The position numbers and the translations under genes are program-made. Positions 34,318 to 46,482 of a stretch of DNA of 64,000 bases are shown in pieces. The notes beneath the pieces were generated by a model that was given only the letters and a program-made list of their open reading frames with translations, searched no databases and had not been told where the DNA came from. The stretch comes from Begonia masoniana (taxonomy: Eukaryota > Streptophyta > Magnoliopsida > Cucurbitales > Begoniaceae). The stretch spans positions 9,206,414 to 9,270,413 of the forward strand of contig CM039510.1 of the NCBI GenBank assembly GCA_022432975.1, read 5' to 3'. How positions within the stretch are numbered: position 1 is the stretch's first letter; each line of letters opens with the position of its first letter.

Positions 34318-36160
34318 ATTCGCCTTGCCAGGGTGGTACTTAATCTCAAAATCATAATCTTTGACAAACTCTAATCACCTACATTGCCTCATATTCAGTT
34401 CTTTTTGCGTGAAATGTATTTCAGGCTTTTATGATCCGAAAATATCTCACAGGTTTGTCCATACAGGTAGTGCCTCCAAATCTTTAATGCAAAAACCACA
34501 GCAGCTAATTCTAAGTCATGTGTGGGGTAATTCTTTTCGTGTACTTTTAACTTCCTAGAAGCATAAGCTATAACCTTTCCGTCTTGCATCAAAACACAAC
34601 CAAGTCCAATCTTGGAAGCATCACAATAGATACTGAATTTACCATTTTCGACAGGAAGAGTTAAAATTGGGGCATTGGTCAGTTTCTGCTTCAAGGTCTG
34701 GAAACTAGATTCACATTTATCAGTCCAATTATACTTCACATTTTTCCTTGTTAACATAGTAAGGGGTGTGGCAATCTTTGAAAATCCCTCGATGAATTTT
34801 CTATAATACCCTGCTAGTCCAAGGAAACTTCGGATATCAGTGGCATTCTTCGGTTGAGGCCATTCCTTAACTGATTGAACCTTGGCTGGATCAACAGATA
34901 TCCCATCTTCAGAGATCACATGGCCAAGAAAGTGAACTCTGTCCAACCAAAACTCACACTTAGAAAATTTGACATAAAGTTGGTGCTGCTTCAGTAATCC
35001 TAACACCAAATTTAGGTGTCCTGCATGCTCATCCTTAGTTTTAGAATAGATTAGAATGTCGTCTATGAATACAATGACAAACTTGTCCAAATACTCGCGA
35101 AAAACCCTATTCATAAGATCCATGAAGGCTGCTGGCGCATTTGTCAAACCAAAAGACATAACCAAAAACTCATAATGTCCATACCTTGTGCGAAAGGCAG
35201 TCTTTGGGATATCTTCAGATTTAACCTTCAACTGGTAATAACCGGACCTAAGGTCAATTTTAGAGAAAACTCTTGCACCCTTAAGCTGATCAAATAAATC
35301 ATCAATCCTCGGCAGTGGATACTTGTTCTTGACAGTTAGCTTATTCAATTCTCTATAGTCTATGCACATACGCATTGATCTGTCTTTCTTTTTGACAAAA
35401 AGGACAGGTGCACCCCATGGTGAAAAGCTAGGGCGTATGAACCCCTTCTCCAACAAATCCTCTAACTATTTCTTCAATTCTTTAAGTTCTGTTGGTACTA
35501 GTCTATATGGATTCTTAGATACAAGCTCAGCGCCGGGGTAAACATCTACCACAAATTCAATTTCCCTATCTGGTGGCAAGCTAGGAAGGTCATCTAGAAA
35601 TACCTCTGGAAAATCTTGGACAACTAAAACGTTTTTGGGGCTTGATTTTTCTACTTGTTGGGTGTCCAAAACACTGGCCAAAAAGCACAAATACTCTCTG
35701 CAAGGGGAAGGTCTACAACTAACAGAAGTTATTACAGTCATTTCCTTACTCTTCTTCAGGGCTTGGAAGGTATGGTTTAAACCACTAGGGGGTTGAAAAC
35801 TAACAATTCCAGTTCTACAATCTATTGTGGCATAATGCTTAAACAGCCAATCCATTCTTAGGATCACATCAAATCCCATTATGTCCATAACAATGAGGTC
35901 AGCAGGTAAATTCATATTCCCTACTAACACCACACTATCAGGCATCATTTGACTAGAGTGCATGTGCTCTCCAGAAGGTAATGCTACGTTATACACATGC
36001 TCAGAAGGAGTAAACCGTACATCTAACTTATCAGCAAATGCAGAGGCTATAAAAGAATGAGTTGCACCCAAATCTATCAAAGTAAAAGCAGGTACAGAGT
36101 TAATCAATACAGTACCTGACACTACAGCAGGCTGGTCCTCATCACCTGACTCCATCATGG
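34318..36160 (-). pseudogene. Element B protease-RT-RNase H, broken
   Basis: The protease motif reads LIDLGATHSF (near 36075), with Leu replacing the residue after the catalytic Asp, so the protease would be dead even in frame. A TAG at 35466-35468 interrupts the linker to RT. RT follows with YRELNKL and FIDDILIYS. RNase H shows [12 protein letters not shown] one-base loss near 34405 and a TGA near 34371 end the useful frame. Confidence 0.9.
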
Positions 36161-37217
36161 AGAATATCCTTGGCTTAATCCTGGCAGGGCCACCCTTCAA
36201 AGCTGGGCAGTCTCTGTTGACATGGCCAACCTTATTGCACTGGAAACATCGAACGATCCGGGGCTTTGGGCAATCCTTGTACAAGTGTCCAACCTCATCG
36301 CAGTTGAAGCACTTACCCGATCCAAATCTACACTCGCCCGAGTGATTCTTCGAACATTTTGGGCACTGAGGAAACGTCTTGGTATCTGGTACCTTCTTTC
36401 CTATCCCTTGGCTGTGCTGGCCTTCATTGGATCTCTTCACTCCTCTCTGCGGTGATGGTTGAACAAACTTTCTCGGGGCTTCCTTTAGTCCAGCGCATTT
36501 CAATTCAGCTTCTTCCACTTACAATGCTGTGGACACAACATCACTGAAGGGCAAACCCTTATAACCCGAAAACTTGACCCCTCTATACATTTCTGGTTTC
36601 AATCCATTCATGAATTGAAACACCTTATCTTCATTTCGGTGAATAAAGTGTCCAGCGAATCTGGACAGGGACTCAAATTGTCTAACGTACTCAGCCACAG
36701 ACCCTGTCTGCTTCAAGTTCAAAAACTCTACCTTCTTTGCTGCCTGGACTGTGCTATTAAAATATTTCTCATAGAAAATGTCCTTAAACTGTGACCAAGT
36801 CATAGTCAGGATGTCAGTGGTGGTCTCAATTGTCTCCCACCAAAGCTGGGCGTCTCCAGCAAAATGAAAGGTCGCCAAGGTGACCTTGTCTCCTTCTCCG
36901 ACGTTGGCACACCGGAGCATGCTTTCAATCTTCCTCAACCACTCTTCAGCAACAATCGGGTTAGATGATTTTCCATCAAACGTGGGCGGCTGAAGTTTCC
37001 AGAATCGGTCCCCTGAATGCTCATTGCTAGAACCTGAGTTGGCACTCCCCTGTACCTCTCGGTTCAGTAACACCCCCAACTGATCGGACTGCTGACGCAC
37101 TAAGTCTGTTTGCTGACGTACCAAGTCTGTTAATTGTCTGATAACACTAGGTTCCTCCTCGCTCCTCAAATTTGGCATTTCCCTCGGTATCCTAGGTCTT
37201 CCTGGGCGTCTGGCCAT
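36161..37217 (-). pseudogene. Element B gag, broken by one stop
   Basis: The start is ATG at 37217, giving MARRPGRPR. The frame is open to TAA at 36519-36521 and then continues in the same frame through two zinc knuckles (CFNCDEVGHLYKDC and CFQCNKVGHVNRDC). The stop replaces a Glu codon found in A at the same place. This copy preserves the start codon that A has lost. Confidence 0.9.
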
Positions 37218-37356
37218 TAAACTCACTTCCTGTACAAGGTTAACTATGTTCATAAATATCTCATTACTGAGGCTAACATAAACACTTACAGTTGTTGGAG
37301 TACTTCCATGCGACGATTGGTACTGATGAGTAATCTTTTGAACGGTTTAACTGAAT

Positions 37357-37369
37357 GTCTCTGATACCA
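37357..37369 (-). other. Primer-binding site of element B
   Basis: In reverse complement TGGTATCAGAGAC follows the LTR end by three bases, identical to element A. Confidence 0.9.
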
Positions 37370-37372
37370 TAC

Positions 37373-39591
37373 TGTAACGCCCCGAGTTATCTGAACCCGG
37401 TTCGTCACACCAAGCCCGTACATGACTAAAAATTTCAACCGTATTATTTTTTTAAAAAAAACTTGCAGCGGAAATCATCTAAGTAAAAATAGAGTTAAAC
37501 AAAACTATTGTACAATGCTTGAATACTCAGTTAGAATTTTGGGGAATAATCGGCAAAAGGAATAAAGGATTAAATCGCAAAACACGTCATAAGTTTCAAA
37601 AGTCAAACGCATCGGCCCGCTGAACAAAGTCAACAAAAGGGGCTGAAGCAGAAAATGGAAGACATCATCCGGTGGCAAAACGACAAAATACACTCTACAT
37701 CTTCCGATGACGTCAGCCAGATGATTTCCTTCATCCGATAGACTTTGTTCTACATCCACCTGTGACTAAACGACAAAATACTCTCTACACCTTCCGATGA
37801 CGTCAGCACGCATCTGCCGATGAGTTTACTGAGACATCATCCGATGGACTTAAACCTACACCTTCCGATGACGTCAGCACGCATCTGCCGATGAGTTTAC
37901 TAAGACATCATCCGATAGACTTAAACCTACACCTTCCGATGACGTCAGCACGCATCTGCCGATGAGTTTACTGAGACATCATCCGATAGACTTAAACCTA
38001 CACCTTCCGATGACGTCAGCACGCATACGCCGATCACTAAACGACAAACTCTCTACTTATATCTTCCGATAAAACAAGTTACATATACCGATCACTAAAC
38101 GACAAAGTTTGTTCTATATCATCCAATAGCTTCACTGAAGATATCTTCCGATAGACAACAGAACAACAACTCAACCTCTGCCGATAGACTTCATCTAACG
38201 ATAGAGAACAGAACCACATCCCATCTACTCCTTGGTATACAAACACGGCTCTACCACAGAAAAGAATTTACTCACTTCACTTAAACCATTCAAAAACATT
38301 TCAAACCATTGCAATACTAAAAATTAAGTGAGTGCCAACATTAAATCCCAACAGACTACTATTAACAGGAAAATCTCGATGTTGTATTCAAAACATTGAA
38401 ATCACTACTGTTATGAAAACTCAATATACTTAAATTGAAACACTGTCAACTAAACTTTCACACCAACAGACATTAGTTAATCCGCCTCATCAGTATACCA
38501 GTTCGAGACAGAGAAGTGCTCCTCCAACCCCATCTATTCGTCAGTAAACTCAGGGAATTCACCTGCAGTATCCTCAACACCTACATCACAAAACTCATCT
38601 ATTAGCCTAATGCTAAGTAAGTAAAGCAGTAATGAAATGCATTGCTGAAACATAAATTCCTAAACATGCAATTTCTACTTTCTCATCTCAGTTGCATACA
38701 CATACGTTCATAAACTGATCTGATCCCTTGGTTCCCTTGGGAGTGGGATCAATCCTCCCAATGTCATACATCCTCTACTCGATTAAGGGGCGGATGAATT
38801 CCCTTAATAGCTGATCTGATCCCATGGTTCCCTTGGGAGTGGGATCAGTTCTCCCAATGTCATACATCCTCTACTTGATTAAGGGGCGGATTAGTTCCCT
38901 TAATAGTTTGTCTGTCACGTTCAGTTCATACCTTACCATTCTTACAAGGAAATTCATTTTCGTAGTCTTTCAAAAACATGATGCATGACATACAAAATCA
39001 TTCACAAAATGCACAACCCTACTGTTTTGTGATGTAGGCCAGAAGGCACATGCATACTTTACTTACCGGCTCTCCTGGAATTGCTCGATTACAACTGCTC
39101 CAAAACTCGCTCACCTAAGGTCATGACAGTACGTTAATCCAACCCTTACTAAACCTTACCAAAAATCAATAATATGTTTGAGGAAATCGATTTGAAACTC
39201 TACTACCCGTGCATTCCTATTTATCACCAAGAACCTGAACCCACCCTCAATCACAGAAACCTCGTAATCTTCACATTGTATTCTCTCAGTAAACTAATCG
39301 CTAAAATGCAAGAAAACAAGACTTACCTAGGTTGAAGGAGAATCGGGCGAGAGAATCGCCTAGAGAGTTCTACTGCTCGAGCTGAAAACCGAAAGAGGAA
39401 AATGGGGATAGTGGTGGCTACTCTCACTGGACTTTTCCTTAAATGTGTTATCCACTATGTAAAATCCTAATTACCATCATGTCCTCGCCTGATCATTTAT
39501 TAACCTAATCAATAACTCTCCCCAACCCTTCTATAAAAGTTCATCATTAATAATAGATTAAATTTTTGGTTCAATGGAACCGGATGCTACA
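37373..39591 (-). repeat. 5' LTR of element B
   Basis: It matches 30480-32700 closely. The closing stem arms are 38580-38594 and 39024-39038; hairpins lie at about 38750-38905; the 71-bp array lies at 37807-38030. Confidence 0.95.
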
Positions 39592-39655
39592 AAATTTCTT
39601 AGTTATATTCGGGTTATGAGTAGCGAACTGGGTTCAGAAAACTCGGAGCGTTACA
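39592..39655 (+). repeat. 3' LTR of element A, last piece
   Basis: It matches the last 60 bp of the 5' LTR and ends CTCGGAGCGTTACA, followed by the AATTT duplication at 39656-39660. Confidence 0.95.
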
Positions 39656-39660
39656 AATTT

Positions 39661-40318
39661 GCATACTCAAATGTTATTTAATTCAATGTTGAACGTAAAG
39701 CTTAATCCTTATTGAATTTAATCAACTCACTTCAAATGACTTCCTCTTTTCAAGACATACTCCGAGTGATCTCCAGTTGCCATCGTAGAAGTAGATTAAA
39801 TACTTTACTTCTTGAAGTTTTTGTTTCCTGAAGAGTTTTTATTTTCTTTTGTAAGGTAAGAATAATTTTAAAGGTTTCTTTTTTCAGACTATGTTTATTT
39901 TTATTTTTCTATAATTATTGGACTTATATTGTTACACTATCAAAATGTCACTGTTGGACTTTTAGTACGTCATTGTTTTTTAGAGCCCTAGTTTTATCTA
40001 TTAATCAAATCTTTCGCTGCTAAATCAAGAATTTAAATTTAAGAATTGGATAGTCGGGTTCATTTTGAGTCGAGTCATTCCTCGTTATGTCTCGGATCTC
40101 TTGTGAGTCGTGACACGTGTACCAGTACAACACGAACCATATTTAACATTAAGTCTTTGTAAAGTGGGTTATATTAAATGTTCTAACTTCATGTACTTTG
40201 AAATAGCTTATTCTTTAATTTTAATTTCTTTTGATTTATCTGCCAACCTATCATATTAAAGATGACTTAGAAACTAACTAGGTGAAAATTAAGTTACAGC
40301 TTAACCATTTAAAATATA
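39661..40318. other. Host intergenic DNA 3' of the chitinase gene
   Basis: AT-rich DNA without a recognisable gene. It would have been contiguous with 2503 before element A inserted. Confidence 0.5.
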
Positions 40319-40440
40319 TTTGACGAGTCAACCAACACTTCCATTCAATTAAATTATGTTTGACGAGTCAACCAACACTTTTCCTCGTACAATTAAATTA
40401 TGTTTAACGAGTCAACCAACGCTTCCATTCAAAGTCTTTC
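40319..40440. repeat. Three tandem units with paired W-box cores
   Basis: Three units of 41-44 bp contain TTGACGAGTCAACC (the third is TTAACGAGTCAACC). Each of the first two pairs TTGAC with GTCAA, the WRKY-binding core, on both strands. The repeats lie about 200 bp after the chitinase stop codon. A regulatory role is inference. Confidence 0.65.
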
Positions 40441-40642
40441 AAAGACTTTAACGTCTCAAAGACTTCAAAAAAGAAAGCAAATATGAAAGTCTCTGTTTAG
40501 TAGGCAAAGACATTTATGTTTATCTTACTGCCAACCTATAACATTGAGCTTAGAAAATAGGAAAGGACTCATTGCAAAAGTCTTTCACGTCTAGAAGACT
40601 TACAAAAGTCTTTATTTTTATTTAGTCCGAGACAGATTGTGA

Positions 40643-41776
40643 TTAAAAATGCTTTTGATTGTAGCAATCAAGGTTGGCTCCATAGCTCACTCCCAACAGG
40701 TCGCAGTACCTCTTGTAGAACCCAATCCTGCTAACTACCCTGCTATCTTGTCCAATTCCACATTCCAATCCGCCATTGATGATATTGGTGATTACTCCAT
40801 ATCCGGGGAGGCGTCCTGCTCCTCTGTCGGCAGCCGAGGGTGTCCACCGACCTATGATAACATTGTGGCTAGAGGGCTTGTTCCCTTGTGGAGTCATCCA
40901 GAACCAGATGGCTGTTTTGAAAGATGTCACTGCATTTGTCGCAACTTGATCAGGATTGTTTATCAGGTCCAGTCGCAGGGCTTTTCCGGCTATACCGTAA
41001 TTGTTGTTGCTGCCGGAGAAACCCACCAGTCAAATAATAGTTTTATACACTAATCTGTTAAATTTATATTCATAAATGGAGGGAAGAAATGAAAGAGAAG
41101 GAAACGAGAGGCTAACTGGGTAAGTTGAATTGGTCCTCGACCATAGTACATCTTTCCTGCAGGGCAGGGCCATTCAGTAGACGTGCAATAAGCTCCAGGG
41201 TTATTTCTCTCCCTAACGAAGCAGTATCCCCATGCATACGGGCCATCTGGTGCCTGTGGCCATCCTCCTGTGCACCATATTTCTAACGTGAGAATGGATC
41301 TCATGACTTTATTAAACCCTAGAGGACGAAAGCAAACCTGTAGTTTCGTGGGAAGTCTGCCCTAAGAAAGCAGCAAGTTCTCTCTTCCGTGTATTAAGAT
41401 CACCAGTAGTGCCGAATCCACTGAAACTGCTCGCAGCAGTAATGAAAGCGCTGTAAGTGTAGAAGCCATTGCTGGGGCAGCGTCGGTCGTTTCTGTATTT
41501 AAGCATTTTGTTGAAAAGTGCTTCCGTTATGATGCTGCCCACACCATTGCCGCCGCCGCTAGGGGTTGTTGGGGTGGGAGTTGGATTAGAACCAGAACAC
41601 TGGCTCTGGCAACCTTCTCCGCAGTGCTCTGGTGTCGAGCCACACCACCCGAACTTGCTACAGCACAGTCCGTTTTGGCAGAGAGCGTTCCCTGCTTGGC
41701 TACCGCAATTTTGAGCTGTCGAGCTGCCTATGAACAAAGCTACGACAAGGAGAACGAGAACTTCGATTTTCGCCAT
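40643..41776 (-). CDS. Class I endochitinase (GH19), three exons
   Basis: Cleaves beta-1,4 bonds in chitin, a defence enzyme against fungi. Exons by GT-AG rule: 41776-41338, 41267-41117 and 41009-40643; introns of 70 and 107 bp. The joined frame encodes 318 residues, normal for the class. A signal peptide ([20 protein letters not shown]) precedes a hevein-type chitin-binding domain with eight Cys, then a Pro/Thr/Gly hinge and the GH19 domain. Both catalytic Glu are present: HETT at the exon 1/2 junction and CFVRERN. The substrate-groove motif [10 protein letters not shown] ends exon 2. The C terminus extends six residues past the last Cys, with no obvious typical vacuolar peptide. It is the only intact host gene seen; nested elements lie 987 bp after its stop and a solo LTR 753 bp before its ATG. 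Confidence 0.95.
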
Positions 41777-41825
41777 GTTTCTCTTAACTATGAAGTTTGG
41801 GTGGTTTCAATATTTCTGAGGATGG

Positions 41826-41832
41826 ATTTATA
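41826..41832 (-). promoter_or_regulatory. TATA box of the chitinase gene
   Basis: TATAAAT in reverse complement lies 50 bp upstream of the ATG, leaving room for a short leader. Confidence 0.75.
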
Positions 41833-41957
41833 GAGAAGTGGTCTCTTTGCTCATGAATCCTTTTTTCCTTTAACCTTAACTTTTCAAACTAGGTTGGCGG
41901 ATCATTGGACTTACAACAGTAAGAACCAGTTATCTCTATAATCTATTTCTTGTCCAG

Positions 41958-41985
41958 AAAAAAAAAAAAAAAAAAAAAAAAAAAA
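41958..41985. repeat. A28 homopolymer run
   Basis: An uninterrupted run of A, 180 bp upstream of the chitinase ATG. Length is likely to vary between individuals or by sequencing error. Confidence 0.9.
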
Positions 41986-42330
41986 GGTAATTTAAAGATG
42001 ACAGGCAGTTCAATCACGGCAAGTGCCTACTTAAAGCTATTGCTTAGTTTGGCATTTAGTACGTTTACGCGTTTAATTATATACCTAACTGACCCATATT
42101 TGCGACCAATGAATTCTATTTCAAAGTTCAAACCAATACCCGAAACACTATGATAATATATGTCCTGACACAGCACGTGGAAAAAAAAAATTGACAATTC
42201 CAGATCTCTTATATTTTAGAAAATCAAATAAAAAAAAAAAAATCTAACTAAAATTACTTTGAGAATAAACTTCAACTCAGAAATTGAGAAGCAAAACGAC
42301 TGTTTTTTAGCCTGAAAGTGATCGATCACA

Positions 42331-42482
42331 GTCAAATCCTGAGACAAGTTGTGAGCATCTGAGGGATTACTTGGTCAATCTCTGTCACAATACACAAGAA
42401 TAAGATGTTCAACACGGCTTCGTTTCATCTCCTCCCATGTCTAGAATCAATTAGAAAATGACTAGTCAAATCTTTAGGTCAA
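42331..42482 (-). promoter_or_regulatory. Cluster of four W-box cores upstream of the chitinase
   Basis: GTCAA on the plus strand (TTGAC in the gene's direction) occurs at 42331-42335, 42374-42378, 42465-42469 and 42478-42482. WRKY factors are known regulators of plant chitinases. Four cores in 152 bp is suggestive, but 5-bp words also occur by chance. Confidence 0.45.
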
Positions 42483-42529
42483 TCACACATTGTAGAGTTA
42501 CCCGGTCATTGAACATCATACTAGATTTG

Positions 42530-44661
42530 TGTTTGGAATAATGTGCCCAACAAGCAAATGGTATGAACATTTTTATTGCTGTAATTAATAAATAAATTTT
42601 ATGATTAATTTTTATGTATGCATTAATCGATATGCTTTATGAATTCAAAGAAAAATCCTTGATTATTTATGCAATTTTAAATTTACATATATGCTGATAT
42701 ATGTGGGATTAAATTTAAAAAAAAAATAATCACAATAGTCCATGACTTATATTTGAAGTAAAGGATCTTCAAATTAATAAAGTCATAAATACAGTTCACT
42801 TCGTTGAGAACGTGTAGTCATATCCCGACTATATATGTAGTGACATAAAGTGATTGTATTTTATATAATATGATTATATAGGACTGGACCAGATGAAATT
42901 ATATTGTTCTTGTAATATCCGTTAAATAAAGAACAATTAATTTTATCATAATGATAGTCATATATGTATGATCTTAATTCATTGTATTTAGTAGACTCCT
43001 ATTTCATTATAATTTATTCTTTGATTTACTCGGTACAGTTTTGCATGAGTTGCATTACATAAACCTTGTATTTTGGGAATAAATTAAATGAGTAGCTGGG
43101 AATGCCAACATTGATACAATGAAATCCATAATACAAGATTCCCTTGTTTGTTAATTCAGGGATTGAATAATTAGCGCGCAAATTCATAAATGTTATGAAT
43201 TAATTATTCAATAAAGAACTAATGGTAGTCAAGGATAAAGATGTAATATGAGAGGTTAACGGATTTTATACCTAGCTCTATTACGAATCTTAATGGAGGA
43301 TTAATACATATGTAATGACTATATCAATGGACATTACTTTGAGTAAATATACTTTATAGTTTTAAGAGTGCAACTCTAGGTATTTAGTGGAATTACTCTA
43401 GAGTTAATAATTATGTTATTTAATATAAAGAGTTTATATTAATTAACAAATATTATTGGAGCTTAGAACTATAGGTCCATCGGTCCCTCTGTTATCTTAT
43501 ATCACTATTTAATTTCCATGTTATAATAATAAATATATAAATGATTAATAATGATTAATCATTTATAAACACTCAAATGAATATATTGTTATTCAAAATA
43601 TATAAATAGTTTTTATATTTTGAATTCAAAATAAAATATCTCATTAGATGAGATATTTTTAAGGGATTTGAATTAGATTTGAAGAATCTCATCAGATGAG
43701 ATTTGAATTAGATTTAAAGAATCTCATCAGATGAGATTTGATCTTCAAATTTAAAGTGGTTATGTAACAAACTATCAAATCAGATTTTTGAAATTTGAAT
43801 AAAAGTAGATCTGGAAAATCTGATTACATTAGATTCGATCTACAATTGACTTATAGTTTGTTTACTATTTAAAAGTAGATCTAAAGAATCTCATAAGATG
43901 AGATTATCTTGAAAAGTAGTTTTCATAAATATATTCTAAAAACTGTTTTTAGATTATATGATTAATTGATTTATTGGATAAATCAACATCTAATCAAATT
44001 AGATTTGATTAGATAAGATTTATTTTTTAAAAATTAGTTTTTATTAAAATAAATCTAAAAATTAATTTTAAAACAGATCTATAAAAATTGTCAAATGTGA
44101 TTTGACAGTAGACGAACCAAAAAGAACGACGGTGAACGACCGAGAAACAAATCCCTAGAGAGAAAAGGTGTGACCTTTCCGTATTCGGTTTTAGAAAACC
44201 GTTTTCTAAGATCGAAGAGAGACGTCTCATGTGTTGAGAACACGTCTCTCCACAAATATAAGAGTGTGTTATTCTTGTAAGAGAGACGCCCACACGTCAG
44301 GAGATTTAAGTGTAAAGATCTTCAGAGAAGCCTCGACGGTATCAAAGTCTTCGGGAAAAACACCTGATCCTGAGTTAAAGCTGTTAAGATCAGACGGGAG
44401 TACCTGAGTAAAAGCGTTGCTCCAAAAAGGTATTTCCTTTTATTATTTCCCAATCTAAATTCTAATAATTTTTCTCAATGTAAATTGTTTACATTTTGAA
44501 AAATTACATATTTATCAAAAATAATTTCTTTTAGACTAACGATCCAATTTATGATTTTTTTGATGATTTTAAAATAGTTTTAAAGTCACAGGGTAACACA
44601 TGTCACTATTATTATGAATAATAGTGAATTCCGCCATGCGTAGGGACCTAGAAAACCAACA
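42530..44661 (+). mobile_element. H: solo LTR (2132 bp) upstream of the chitinase
   Basis: Ends TGTTTGGAATAATG and CCTAGAAAACCAACA are flanked by ATTTG at 42525-42529 and 44662-44666. No internal region or second LTR is seen. The terminal TGTT...AACA form suggests a copia-type LTR. Orientation is chosen from a CAAATATAAGAG box near 44255 and is uncertain. Several AATCTCATCAGATGAGATTT palindromic words occur at 43630-43740. Confidence 0.8.
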
Positions 44662-44666
44662 ATTTG

Positions 44667-46092
44667 GATCTAGCTCTTGCTAAAACTTACCAAACCGAAT
44701 TCACTGAACCATGACAAATATGATTTAGTATGCTTACTTAATCTGATTAGCATACAACTGAGAATATACCAAACTCACATACAATTGGTTTTTTATAGCT
44801 TATATCTTATATCCGGTGGGGGATATTTTTATTTTCTACTTTGTTGAATCCATGATATTAAAAATGGTTTTGAAATCAGAAAACCAAATAAGGTATATCC
44901 TTAGTGTAGTAATAACAAATACTTATAAAGAAAAGAGAATTAATGTGTTAAATTTATAACACACCTTCATAGTTCACAGACTTTGAATCATGATCTTCTA
45001 TGAAAAGAATTTTAAGCATAACACTCTTAATTTAGGTGAAAGAGTCATCTACTCAACACATGAGGCCAAGCAATTACCCACCGCCCAACTCAAGGTTTAT
45101 GGTATGTAACAAATTTAATATTAACCATAACAAACATAAAATGGATAGATGTCTGCCTAGTAATTATAATAATTATATAATTAAGTTGGAACAAAATTAA
45201 CTTTTTAAAACTAAAATGAAACACTCATACACATCAACAAAAGGGAACCCCAACATCTCGATCCTTAGTCCTACTTTGGTTCTTACCCAGAAAAAAATGT
45301 AATTATTTGGGATGAGTTAATTAAACACAACAGAGGATTCATAATGCTTAAAGTTAGAAAATGTTTCCAAGTATGAATTAATATTCAAAATAATATCATT
45401 TTAAAAACAAGTTCTATGAACAGTTGGCAAACATACTATACTGTAGCCTATAAAGAAACCATCACCACTATCATTTTTAGTCAAAAAATAGTCTCGTGAA
45501 ATAAATTAATTCGTGCTCAATAAAAAGTTCACAATAAACAAGTGGCATAAAAAAATGGATAAGATGAACATCAAGATTTTAGTGTGCATTTGGTTGACTG
45601 AGCCATAGCAACCGTCGACCATAGACCAACCAAAACCTGAATCCACAGAGATTTTAAATGACAGATTTTGCAAAAAAGTCCATTTCCATTGATCCTTGCA
45701 TCCAATTGCTTTTAAAACCCATAGAACATCGTTATATGCCTAAATCAGGTAACACAGTTAAAAATAATTAAGAGTTTTGACTTTCCAACGTTGAAATCAA
45801 AGTTACAGTAAAAACCTTTGATACTGATTGAAGAAACACGTCCCTAACTCGAATCTAATGTGGAAATGGCTTTTCCTTTGCCGTATACTTTTGCCTTCAC
45901 TATGCTCTTATATATGAACTGTGACATACAGACACTTTAATGTTTGTATGAGTTGCCTTTATTGTGTTTCTCATTTACACGGTAATAAAATAATTTACGA
46001 AAACTTTATACTAATTTCTGAATAATTTTACACATGCATGCTCATATTAAGTTTGAGATTCAATTTTGAGATACCAAGTTCAATGTGTATTG
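44667..46092. other. Host intergenic DNA, nothing recognised
   Basis: AT-rich sequence between solo LTR H and element F. I find no gene, RNA gene or repeat array. Confidence 0.5.
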
Positions 46093-46097
46093 ACGAC

Positions 46098-46444
46098 TGT
46101 TGAAAATAAGCTTAAATAAGATAATTGGTTAATGTATGTTTTTATTATGCTCTTAATTTAAGTCAATGAACTTGTGAAAGGATGTCTAGAAAGTTGTGAT
46201 TCGTGTATGTTTAAGTACATTGTTCCATGTACTTAGGTGTTTTATTTAAGTGTTTGTTCATGTATTGAATTAAATAGATGGTTCATGTATCGCCTTATAC
46301 ATGTACCAAATAGTCATATAAATAGGATCTATGTATATGAGGTCTTTGAGAAGAAGTGAATTCTACAATCTAGTTTGCTCTCTAGTTGTATTTTTTCCTC
46401 CTCCTACTTCCTTTCTCTTAAAATCCCTCTTCCTCATTCCAACA
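46098..46444 (+). repeat. 5' LTR of element F (347 bp)
   Basis: TG...CA ends. CCTATAAATAGG-like sequence (here CATATAAATAGG, about 46316) is a good TATA box. The primer site TGGTATCAGAGCTC begins at 46448. Confidence 0.93.
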
Positions 46445-46482
46445 AATTGGTATCAGAGCTCGAATTTTTCGATCTTGTAGAA

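Larger units (their letters stand above)
30480..39591 (-). mobile_element. Element B: Ty3/gypsy chromovirus, minus strand, inside LTR A
   Basis: LTRs of 2221 bp (30480-32700) and 2219 bp (37373-39591) flank an internal region read leftwards. The target duplication is AAGTT (30475-30479) against AAATT (39592-39596), one mismatch. On the minus strand the LTR starts TGTAGCACC and ends GGGGCGTTACA. Proteins and primer site are close to those of A, so the two belong to one family or to sister families. The coding region has five stops and two frameshifts. Confidence 0.95.
2504..39660 (+). mobile_element. Element A: Ty3/gypsy chromovirus carrying three further nested elements
   Basis: Both outer ends carry the same target duplication AATTT (2504-2508 and 39656-39660). 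The LTR begins TGTAACACCCGG and ends CTCGGAGCGTTACA. The 5' LTR is 2509-6575, the internal region 6576-11232, and the 3' LTR is present in three pieces: 11233-12228, 29485-30479 and 39592-39655. The first break holds C1 with C2 and D inside it, the second holds B. Gene order gag-PR-RT-RNase H-integrase and a C-terminal chromodomain place it among plant chromoviruses, probably the Tekay/Del group. Without the nested insertions it would be close to 11 kb. All coding parts are broken. Confidence 0.95.

Noticed and set aside
40649..41053. Plus-strand frame of 134 residues
   Set aside because: It is the antisense shadow of chitinase exon 3. The minus strand shows clear GH19 motifs and splice sites.
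44027..44293. 88-residue minus-strand frame
   Set aside because: It lies inside solo LTR H and has no recognisable features.
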